From Isotricha intestinalis (taxonomy: Eukaryota > Ciliophora > Litostomatea > Vestibuliferida > Isotrichidae), in contig JAJJLU010000478.1 of assembly GCA_023807065.1 (NCBI GenBank), positions 1-38,353 on the forward strand: a DNA stretch of 38,353 nucleotides. The letters are read 5' to 3'. Shown here piece by piece: positions 1 to 12,500 of this stretch. The notes below the pieces were generated by a model. That model was given only the letters and a program-made list of their open reading frames with translations, was not told the DNA's origin and did not search any database. Made by a program: the position numbers and the translations under genes. The first letter of the stretch is position 1; every line of letters starts with the position of its first letter.

Positions 1-27
1 CCCAATCCCCAATCCCCAATCCCCAAT
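1..27. repeat. telomeric repeat, CCCCAAT units
   Basis: The window begins with CCCAAT followed by three exact CCCCAAT units and then goes straight into AT-rich sequence. A C-rich heptamer at the 5' end of a contig, in DNA that otherwise has almost no C runs, is what a telomere looks like when read inward; the G-strand would be ATTGGGG. It resembles ciliate C4A2 and C4A4 telomeres with an added T. It implies that position 1 lies at or very close to a chromosome end. Only four units are present, so the array is probably cut by assembly. Confidence 0.85.
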
Positions 28-530
28 GAAAAAATTAGAAAATTAAAATATGTAGGTAAAATAAAGTAACTTAATTAATTTAAATAAAAAAAATACTAAT
101 CAATTAGATAATTGGATTTTTTAAAATAAAATCTAAAGATTTACTATTTATTTTATGAATTTAAATATAAAAATTGTTTTTATGAAATATCTCAACATTT
201 CTTCTCTTTTATTAATTATTTTGTACATTCATAAGAAATTCTTTTTTTAATAATTGAGAATTTCAGATTAATGAATAAGAAAAAATTAAAGTAATCTTTT
301 TTCAAAACTTTCTTTTGTTTGTATTATTATAAAAAACACATCAATCAAAGGAAATAAAATGATTTTTTAAAAGAAAATAATTGAATGAATCAAAATATAA
401 TAATAATTGATTAATATAATTCCGTGTTTTTTTTTTTTTTGAAATTCATGAAAATTATTTAATAAGAGTAATTTATGTTATATTTATATATTTTGTAAAA
501 ATTATATATATTTAAAAAAAATATTTAGTA
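28..530. other. subtelomeric non-coding DNA
   Basis: About 500 bases of AT-rich sequence between the telomere and the stop codon of the giant gene. It contains homopolymer A and T runs (for example a T run near 427-440) and no reading frame, RNA gene or repeat that I can support. It must hold the 3' untranslated region of the minus-strand gene that ends at 531. Confidence 0.6.
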
Positions 531-3500
531 TTAATATTGGAACTTTTTTGTTCTTTTTTTTTCTTTTGTATTTTCCTTTTCTCTTATTGGTTCAATTCCA
601 CTTGAAATTTCCTCTTTTTCAGATTTTAAAAGTTCATATAAATCAATAGAATTACATATTTGAATTGAGACATTATTAATTAATTCATCAATATTTTTTG
701 TAAATTCTTTTTTATCTTTAATTATTTCTTTTGGCCATAATTCAGGTTTGTATTTTAAAATTTCAAAAATATTTTTTGTCTCATCTTCCCTATTTTTATT
801 TTTTTGTTTATTCATAATTAAATATTTTGATATATATTTTCTTATGGTTGTTAATAATATTTTTTTTTTAAAAAATATCTCATTTGTTTTTTCAAAATAT
901 TCATTCAAACTTTTTTTTTGATCTTCATTTAGTTTGATTTTATATTTTTGCTCAATTTTATTTTTAATAATATAGAATACAATATATTCTATGAATTCAA
1001 TTATTTCTATTATTTCATTTATATAAAAATTATCAAATTTTTTTTTCACAACTTGTGATATTTGTATTATTTTTGGTAAATATTCAACAGCTTTTATTAT
1101 TGAATCTTTTGGAGATATATTTTTTTTTCTATCTTGATAATAAAATATTATTGTATATAAATTCGTTATAATAGTTTCATAATCACTATTTGCTTCAATT
1201 ATTTCTTTTAAACTTATTTTTTTTTCTTTAACTAGTTTAATTTGAGGAAAATTTTCAATAAAAATTGAAATTGCATTTAAATGATTTTCAGAATAATCTT
1301 CAAAAGAATAAATAATAAACTTTTGTTCTTTTGAAAATTTCCTTTTACCAGGTAACAAAATTCTTCCTAATTCTAATTCTATTTTTTGTATTTCATATTT
1401 AATATCTCTATAATTATTATAAATAATTTTTCCATTTTTATCAAAACAATTCCTATAAGAATAAAAAGAAATTAATTCATAAAATGAATTAACAAGTTCA
1501 TTAGATATATTTAAATTAACTATTTCTAAATTTGTTGCATTTTGAGGAACAATAAGATTATTTATTTGTTTTTTAAAGTATTTAAATTCACTTTTTTCAA
1601 TATTCAATAATATAGCATTTAAAAAAGAATTTTGATATTCTGTAAATTTATAATAAGCAGCAGCAATATACATTCCATAATCTAACTCATTATTATCATT
1701 TAATATATATGCAATTGGGTCATCTAAAGATATTTTTTTTTCTTTTTCTAAATTATAATTTTCATATTTAATTGAATTATTAGATATTGAATTATATCCT
1801 TTTTCGAAATCTTTATAAAGTTGTTTTATATTTTCATCATTCATTGTATTTAATTGTTCTTTTATTTTAGTATTTTTTGCTTCATTTCTTGTAATATTAT
1901 TTGAATATTTCATTAAAGCATAATTTTCAAAAGGATTCATTAATAATATATTTTGTAATTTAGATATATTTGTAATATTCTCATTATATGCTTTAATTAC
2001 TGAAATTTTATTTTTATCAAATTTCTTTATTTGTTCCCAAAAATCTTCTTCACTTGGATATTTTGGAACAGTAAAATATTCAATTAAAGGATAATTCTTT
2101 TGATTAATTTTTCTAGGATCAACTGTTTCTTGAAGTATACTTTTAATAGAAGAGTTATCTATTTTTAATATTTCATTATTAATGGATATATATTTATTTT
2201 GTAATTTTGAATAATTAATAATTGTTTCATTTACTAGTTTATTAATTTTTTCTTCAAAACTTTTTCTAAGTTCCTTTGTTTCAAAATTTGTAACATTGTT
2301 TAATATATTTGATAATTTAGGAAATATAATATTTAAAAAAATTTGATTACTTTGAATCCCATTTTCTAATAATAAACCATGCAATAAATCCCAATTTTCA
2401 TTTATTATCATTGTTATATCTATTTCTTCATTGAATAAATAATTTTTTAATTCTTCTTCTTTTATAAATTCTAAAATATACGAATAATAAATACATGAAT
2501 AAAATATAAAACTTAATAATCTATATGTAATAATATTTAATTGTCTCACATTCTTTTCATTAGTTTGAAAAAAAACTAAACTTACTTTTTTAATTCCTTT
2601 TTCTTCATGTTTCAATTTTTCAATCTCTTTTTGATATTCAAGTAACAATTTAGATTTAAAAGGTTTATAAATTTTTAGTTTTTCAACTTCTTCTTTTTGT
2701 TTTTTATCTAAATAAATTCTTATGTGACCTTCCCTTTTAACAAGATTATAATTATTATCTCCTCCAATTTTTTTTTTACAATTTGGACATTCAAAAATTT
2801 GATTTGGTATTCCTGGAGGATCAATAGTATAAAAATAATTATTACATGAACAAATATATAAACCATATTTCATTGAATTTTTTTCTTCCAAATAACTTTT
2901 TATATTATTAAAATTTTCATATATTTTATCTTCTATTGGTTCTGAACCTGGAATAAAATTTTTATTTATTATTTTCGAAATTTTTGAAGATAATAAATTT
3001 TTATAAAAAGAATTATCTTTTCCTTGAGAACATATAAATGCAATTTTATGTGAATATAAAAGTATTTCATATTCTTTATCTGGTTTATTTTTTATAAAAT
3101 TCATTTTATCATCAAAAACATAAAATATTTTTAATAATTTTTTTGAATTATCAGAGATTATGTTTAAATCATTTAAAATTGTTAGAATATAAGATGTAAA
3201 TTTAAAGTATATATCACTCTCTTTTAAATATTTCTCATCACTTAGATTAGAAATTATTTCATTTATTGTAATATCATAAAGTAAATTAATGTTTATTTTT
3301 TCAGAAATTAATTCTTGAATTGATTTTGTTGTACCTGAAAATTGAATATTTTTATCAGAAGCAAATTGTTCATATATATTTTTATATAATTCAATGTTTT
3401 CAATGTCTAAAAATAAATAATCTAAATTTGATTTTTTTGGTTCTTCTAAATTAAACTCATTAATCCAATTAATTTGATGAAATTTAAAATCAAAATTTTT

Positions 3501-6500
3501 TAATTTATCATAGCTTTTTAATTTTAATATATTAATACATTTTAAAATATATAATTTAATTACTTTCCTAAAATTATTATCTTTTGAATTTAAAAAATTA
3601 TTAATTTCTGTCTTATCAATTAATTGATTTTTATTTTCATCATATATTTGATCAGATAAAATTAAGCAATAACATTTTATATATGTAATATAATATAAAA
3701 TTTCTAATTTATTTGAAGAAATTTGAAAATTATTATCTTCAATGAACTCAACACTAATTTTAAAATAAGTTAGAGATAAATTTAATAATTGTTCATTTGG
3801 GTCTTTTATTTCATGAAAATATGAATTTATTTTAATTTCAAATAAATATAATAAAATTTCATCTAAAATTTCTTTTTTTGTATCATTTATTAAATTTTTT
3901 ATTTTTGTTTTTTCTATAAAAATTGAACTAAAAGAATTTTTACATTTTTCTTCATTATTGTTTTCATTTATATTAATAGGAATTAATGAATAAGAAGAAA
4001 GAAAAATATAAAATAATCTTTGAGAAAGTATTAAAATTCTATTATCTTGAATAATAAACTCAAACATTTTTTCTCTGTATTTTGAATTTGAAATGTATTT
4101 TATTCTTTGTGAAAAAATATCAATTATTAATTCTGGGAAATCACTTTCTCTTATATTCTTTTTTAAAAATTGATATTCATTTTCAAATGATGTTATTGCT
4201 TTTTCAATTTGTTCTAAATTATTAAATTGATCTTGAACGAGTTCTAAATATTTTTTAATATTTGTAGAATTTGATTTATTATTTTTATCTAAAGTTTCTT
4301 GCACTTTAATAAATGTTATTAAGGTAAATAATTCTTTCAAATGTAAATTATTTTCATAATTAAATTGCATTATATTATTTGATACTTCCTTTAGAAAATC
4401 TATGATTCTAAAAAATATTTTACCACTTGGATCATTTTCATAATTAAAATTTTTCACATTTTCCATTATTGAAATTATTAATGATTCAATTATAATATTT
4501 ATGTTTATATCATTTATTTTTATCTTTTTTTCTTCAATATTTCCTTTTATTTTTTTAAATAAAATATCATAGATTTTTGGAAAAAAATCGGAACTTTTAG
4601 TTAATATATTAATTATAATTTGAAAAATATTTGAATATCCTTCATAAAATAAAATAATATTAGTAAAAGTATTTTCAATATCATCCTTTGAATTATAAAA
4701 TTTAATAGTGATATTTTCAAATAATTTTATTATTTCATTATTAATTGTTTTATTATATTTTAAAAGAAAAATCATCAAATAATCTTTAATTAAATATACA
4801 ATTACTTCCTCTAAACTAAAATGTTCATTCATTTTAATATTGTTTATTAATTCCATTAAATTTTGTTTACCAAATTCAACACTGACATTTCCAATAATTT
4901 CTTTTTTTTTCTTTTCACAATTTAATAAATTATTATTCTTTTTTTTATCATATTTAGCATTTAATAATAATGATTCATTAATAAGAAAATCATTTTTATA
5001 TAATTCAATATATAATTGCATATTTTGAAAAGCATTTAATGATAAAGGAAAATTTAATCCTAACATTAAACTTACATTATTTTTTTGAAAGTTATTATCA
5101 ATTTGAATTTCTTGAAAATCTATTGATTCTAAAGATATTTGAAAAAGTATATCTTTTTCTTTTAAATAATTTGATGTTAATAAACAAGATAATATACCAT
5201 TTCTTTCAATTTTTATAATAGATTCATTTAAATATATTTTAAATAAATTACAAAGATATTTTGATATAATAGAAATTAAATCAATGTCTTTTTTTTCAAT
5301 AATATTATCATAGAATATATGATTAAAAATATTTTCTTCATTCTTTATTATTTGTTGTTTAACAAATTTAATCATGCAATTTTTATTGTCTTCTTTCATA
5401 ATAAAATTACAACAATTACTTATATAATTTTCAACTTTAAAATTACCAACATCTTTTTTTATACTATAATTTATTAAACAAAAAGAAGGATATAAATGTT
5501 TTTTAAATTCTTCATCTAAGTTAATTAATTCAATTTCATCAAGTAATTTTTCAGTATTATAATCTATTATATCAATATATGATAAATCTTTTCCTTCTAA
5601 ATTATCAATAAAAATTTGAGGATAATCAATTAAATGAGATAATAAATAATTGTTTTTATTATATGTTTTTTCTTGTTTAAGATTATTTTTTGAGGATTTA
5701 AAATATCTCTTTAAATACACAATAAATAAAATTACTTTTTGTTCATTTTGAGGAATATTTTTTTCATTTTCATAATTATTTATTAAATAATTGATATGAT
5801 TTAAATGAACACAATCTAAAATATTTAAATGGAAAATAAATAAATTGGTTTTCTCATTATTATATAATAATTCAATTTGTTCTTCTATTTCTTTTTCTTC
5901 TTTACAATCTTGAATAAAAATATTTAAAGTATTATCTGAATTAAATGTTCCATATTTTTGATTATTGATATCTTTATTAATGATATTTTGAAATATATTG
6001 GAAAAAGTATATATAATATGCTTAGGAGAATTTATCTTTTCTAAATATTTAGATATATTATTATGGTCATATTTTTTGTAATAATCAATAATTTGATTAT
6101 ACATTTGAATATTTTTATTTGAAGAAAAATTTTTGATATAGCAGATTATATCTTGTGATAATGAAGGAGAAATCGTTTCAATAATTTTTTCAAGTAAATT
6201 GGGATTATTAATTTTGTTAATCTTATAAACTATCCCTTCAATTTCTTCTAAATTACAATTAATTAATTCTTTTGATAAATCTATATTTAAATCATTATCA
6301 CTAATTAATTCTATGATTTTTTGATATTTTTCTTTTGAGAATTCCTTTAAATTATTATTTAACAAAATATCTAAAGAAAAAAGATGTTTTTCAAATCTGT
6401 TTAAAAATGGAGGATCCTGTTTTTCTATATCTTCAGAATCCAATAAAACAATACATTTAAAATTATCATTTACATAATAAGAATGAGTTTTTGAATAACC

Positions 6501-9500
6501 TAATGCTATTCTTGCATAGTTTTTATTTCCTGCTTTCATAAAATTTTGATTAAATAAGTCATATAATGAAGGATAAATAGAATCTAAATTTCTTAATATC
6601 ATTATATTTTCTTGACTTATGGTATATTGAATTTTATTTAATATTGTTGCTGAATAATTTTCTTCTTTTAAATCTTTTTCAAATTTACTTCCTATATAAT
6701 ATATTACTGTTTTGTTTAATCCTAAATCTTCTAAAAGTGAATTAATTAAATATTCACTTATTGAAATATTTGTTATTAATAATAAATATCTACTATTCAT
6801 ATCAACCATATTATCTTTAATTATATCTTTCACTTTATAAAATTCAGAGAATGAACCTAAATTTTTTTTATAAATTGAATCTAAAATTTTTTTAAAATTC
6901 AATATACTATCTTTTAAACCTCCGAAATTCCTTTCAATACTCATATTTAAAATATTCTCTACTTTATTAGTTGGATTTTTCATTTTTGTAGAAAAAACTT
7001 TAATCAAATGATAAAAATCTCGAGAACCATGAAATTCTTTTTCATAATTACTTTTATTATTTAATATTTCTTTATATTTATAATATGATTTTGCCAAAGA
7101 AATAATTTCATCTTTATAAGCATTTAATCCATAACTTTCAGAAATTTTTTTAGCAGTTTCAATTAAATCTTCTTCATCAGGTTCAGGAATAGATAAATAA
7201 ATACCTCTATTCATTTTCGAAGCATCAAGAGTCCAATTTGAAATTCCAATAAAAGCAACTTTATCTTTTTCATTATCATCATATTCTAATTGAGAATGAA
7301 TAACTTTTAATGGATTATTAGGTGAAATTTCAGCAAGTCCCATTTCATCAAAAAAGATTACAGATATTGTATTTTTGATATTTTTATTATGAATTGATTT
7401 TCTTGCTGTATCAAATATTTTCAAAACTCCTGCTGATGTACTTGTTAATGAACCTTGATATGAATGTCTTAATAATCTTGGCTCATTCTTAAAAAATTTA
7501 GAATTTGATGCTACTCCAATCATTGATTTAAATATTAATTGAACACTAAGAGATTTACTACATCCTGGTTTTCCACATATAAATAATGGTATTTTATTAT
7601 TTATACATATAAATAAAGCAAATAAATTATCTAATAATGCCCTATTTTTTGCTATACCTTCTTCTAAATCTACTTCTTCTGCTATTTGTTCTGAAATTAA
7701 TAATGGTAAATATTCAAAATCTTTTTTATTTTTGTAATTAAATATTTTGTTCATTTCTTCTTTTAATTCTTTTCTATAATCTTTTCTATATATTCTTATA
7801 TAATAACATATATATATACTTAAATTTATTGCATATTTATGAAGTTGTTCTTCATTTAAATTTTTATAATTAAAATTGTTAAATTTATCTTCTTCACTTT
7901 TTTTTCTTTCTAAGAAATCAACAAACCATTCATAAAAAATTATAAACCTTCTTACTTCTCTTAAACTAACAGATGAAATATCATATTTATCTCTTATAAA
8001 ATTCTGACATGTGGTTATTGAATCAACAATTAAAGTTTTCAAATTTTTTTTAATTTTATTTAGCATTTCATCTAAATTGTTTTTATGAGATATTTGCTTA
8101 TTAGGAAATGAGACAAAAGAATTTTTAATTTCAATTGGTTTATGTAAAAGAAGATCAAAAGATTTTGATTTTTTTATTTTCATTTCATTTTTTTTATTAA
8201 CTATTTTTTCTAGAGGTTTATCTATCATATTCTCAATATATCTTTTTTCATCTTCTTTTCTTATATTTCCAAAATCAAAAACAAAATTAAGAAGTGAATG
8301 AGGAAGTGGATTAACAATATAAATTAAATTTTGGATTTTATTAGTTTTTATTTTTTTAGTTAATCCAATTTCTTCAAATTTTTTACTTTTACATCTATAT
8401 GGATTACAAGCTGCAATAAATTGAATATTTTTATTTATTGGTTTTCCATAATATGAATGTTTACATATTATCTCACTTATTAAACCCATTGAATTACATG
8501 TATTAATTTCATCTAAAAAAATCCATAGTTTTTCTTCTTTTTTTTCTTTTACTTCTTTTGTGGGAATAATTTCTAATTTTGATTCTTTAGAAAAAAAGTT
8601 TTCATTTGTTTTTAAAATATTTGACTCTGAAATATTTTTTTTATTTTTTTTATCATTTTCATTTATTATTTGATTTCCATTTTGTTTCTCATTAATAGTA
8701 TTAACTTTATTATCTAATAAGTTTGTATTAAGATTAACTTTTTCTGGTTCTATCTTTATATTTTTATTTTGAGCATTATTGTTTAAAATAAGATTGTTCT
8801 CATTTTTAATAATATCATTTAAATTATTATATATATTCATATCATTTGTTTTTTTCTCAATAAATTCAATAATTTCCTTATCTGTAATTCCAGCATGAAT
8901 ATTAAGGATTTCCATTCTATTTTTTTTTAATTTAGAAATCATTCTAATTAAATAAGTTTTTCCACATCCTGTTTCTCCCATTAAAATTACTGGAATATTT
9001 GCTCTAATTCTTAATAAAATTAAAATCATTTTAATAAAATTATCAGGTGTGAAAACATAAGATTCAACTATTTTTTGTAAATATTCCGTTTTTTCTCTTA
9101 AATCTAAAATTTTTTTTATTTCTTTCAAAAATTCATTATTATTTAAATGTTTATAATCTATACATTCTTGAAAATCACTTGTTTTATTTGAGTTATATAA
9201 TTCTTTTAAATTTTGATATTCAGTAGAATTTTTATCACTATTTGTTACAATACTTATTGAATGTTTATCTTCGTTAAAAAAAACTAAACTTGGTTGTATA
9301 TCATCAAAATTTAAAGATTTTTTATCTTGTAAAGCAATAATTACATTTTCAAAATTTTGAAATTGATTTTGATTGTTTGTTTGCTCTTTTAAAAGATTGT
9401 CATATGCACTAGTTATAAAATGTTTTGTTAATTTAATAAGTGATTCTATAATAAAATTCCTTATTTGACGTAGTTTTTTCCTTCCATTTGTTATTAAATT

Positions 9501-12500
9501 GTTTAAATGTTCTACTTCTAAATAATAATTATTTGTTAAATATTTTAATTGTTCTCCAAGAATATTTATAAATGAATTAATTTGATAATATGTTAAGTTA
9601 TCTCCTGGAAAATGTTTTTTTATTAAATTTTCACAAAATTTTTTAGATAAAGTTTGTATTTTTATTGAACGTTTATAAAAATATTGTAGTGATAAATTTT
9701 CAACAAAAACATTATTATTATTGATTTTTTTTTCATCATATAATTTTAAATAATTACATACAATTTGAATATTAGAATCAATTTCCCTGGAAATTTTTAA
9801 TTGAGGTAATTTTTCTTTAAAAATTTTTTCACTCTCAAAAATTTCTAAAATTGGATATTTTTCAAAATAATTAATGAATCCATTAGGAACTTCAATGATG
9901 ATTTTTATTTCTTTCCCGTAATAAAATATATTTTCATTTATCCCATAATATTTTGTAATAAGGAATAAAAATAAGAATTCTTCAATCAAATTATATTGAT
10001 TTGTATCATTTAAATCAATATGAAGTCCAATATTATTACATTTATCAAGTTTTAATAATCTATCTAATATATCTTTTTTAGTAATATTTCCTCCTATAGG
10101 AAAATAAATATATTTACAATTCAATTTATCCAATTGATCTTTAATTAAAGTTGATTTTCCAACTCCTGAAGCATCTGAACAATAAACTTTAATATCATTC
10201 ATATCTTTCAATTTAAAACTTTTAAAAGTATCATTGTCTTCATCTTTAAATTGAAAAATTTGAGAAATATTTTTAATTTGATTAATTAAATCATTATCTT
10301 CTTGGATATAAAAAAATAATACACAATATGAATCACTTTTATCTTTTTTATATAATTTTTGAATTAAAGTTAATATTAAACGTTTATTTGACAATGACAG
10401 ATTTTCAGGAGTAATAATTATAAAAAAAGAATTAAAATCAGATTTTAAAGCTCTATATAAAAAAGAAGTAATTTCCTCTTTAGAAGTATGAATACTACAA
10501 TAAAGTATTGTATGGGCAATTGGAATATTTTCTGTAAGAAATTTTGAGGCTTTTATACAATCTTTTACTAATAAATCAGATTTTGTTTTATAACAATATA
10601 ATCCATGATAATCTTTATTTTTTATTTTTGAACTCTCAAAAATTTTTTCATATGTTAAATTTTTGAGTTCAAATAACACTTCTATATAATTATTTGCATA
10701 TTCATACATATCTTTTAATGGATCATCTGTTTTTATATAAAGACAATTGATTTTTTGTTGCTCATCATAATTGTTATTTGTTAAATATTTATTCAAATAA
10801 TATATTTCATTTTGTTTTTTTTTTATTACTGATGAAAATATTATATAAAATTGTTTACCATAAATTAATCTAGTTAATTTTTGTTTTTTATAAAATTCTT
10901 TTTCTTTTTTATTTTGTTCTTTTATAATATCTTTTAATTGTTGTATTAATTGTTTAATTTCTAGCTTTTCTTTTATTATCTCATTTTCAAATTTTAAACA
11001 TTCAACTTTACCTTTTATAATTGTTATTTTATAATTTAAATATTCATAATATCCTTTATTTGAAATAATATTTAAAGATTTAATAATTTTTGAAATTTGT
11101 CTAATTATTTCAACGAATTTAACACAGATATCGTAAAAAGTATTATCTTTCTTATTATCTTTTTTCCTCATTAAAGCATTATCTTTATAATCTAAAATAT
11201 CTTCAAATTTTTTTTTTTCTTTATTTTTATTTATATAGTCATACTCAACCTCACAGAAATATTCTGAGTTATTATATTTTATATCAAATGAACTATTATC
11301 ATAAATGTGTTCAATATTTTTTCTTGCTAAAAAATCTTTATTAAATTGATCACTGTATAATGTTGATAATAGTGGAAATTTCTGAGAAATATTTTTCACA
11401 TTTGTTTCTAAATTTGAAAAATTTGGTTTTTTTATTAATTCAATAAAATTATCACAAAAGTTTTTTAAATTTGAGTTTTTCATTTTTGTTAATTCTTGAA
11501 TAAAAAGAATGCAATTTTCTAAAGATTGAAGATCAGTCATATCAATATTATAAGATTCAATATCTTCTCCTGCAATGTCTTGTAAATTTCTTATATCATC
11601 TAATGTTTTATTTTCTAGAAATTTTATAAATTCTTTTTCAAATAAATAGAATAAAATATTTTGACATTTCTTTTCATTAATAATCTCTAAATTTAACATT
11701 TTTATTTCATCATTAATTTCTATCAATTCTTCGAAATTGACATTTTCAAATTTTTTATTTATATTATTTATCTTTTTAAATAATTCATCATTCTCATTCA
11801 TATCAATATAAAATTTTTGAAATAATTTAATAAGAAATGAAATATGTTTTTGAATTTTTTCTTTTGAATATATTAATAAAAATAATTTTTCAGAGTTTGA
11901 AATATCGATTTTCTGATTTCCAAAGAAAAGATCTTTAAGTAAATATATTTCATTTATTAATTCATTTTCTGAGTTTATTTTTTGAACAATTATACTTATT
12001 TCTTCTTCTGAAATAATATTTGTATTTTTATCTTTTATAAATTCTTTCAATCCATAAAATTTTCTATTTGTTTCTTCTAATAATTTTTCATCATTTTCTT
12101 TACTTTTCCTTTTTAAGCATTCATATATATTAAAAAAGAATTTTGAATTATCTTCCTTTAGAAATGATTTTGCTTTTGATAAAATATCATCAGGTAAAAC
12201 TAAATTTATATAATCTTGAATAGTAGAAAATGATTTTTGTTGATTAGATAAATCATTTATTAATCCTTTTAAGGAATTTGAAAAATATTTTTTTGCAAAA
12301 CTTAAAAAAATTTGTAAATCATTTTTTTTCTCTTTTGCTTTCTGATTTTGCTCAATTATTTTACCCTTATAATAATTCACTTTATCTTGTTCTTTATAAA
12401 AGATACATTTTAATCTATTAGTCAATATATTTGAGCTTTGTAATTGTTCTATTTTAATAATTTTTTCATATGAATATTTTTTTTCTAATAAAAGAGTTTT

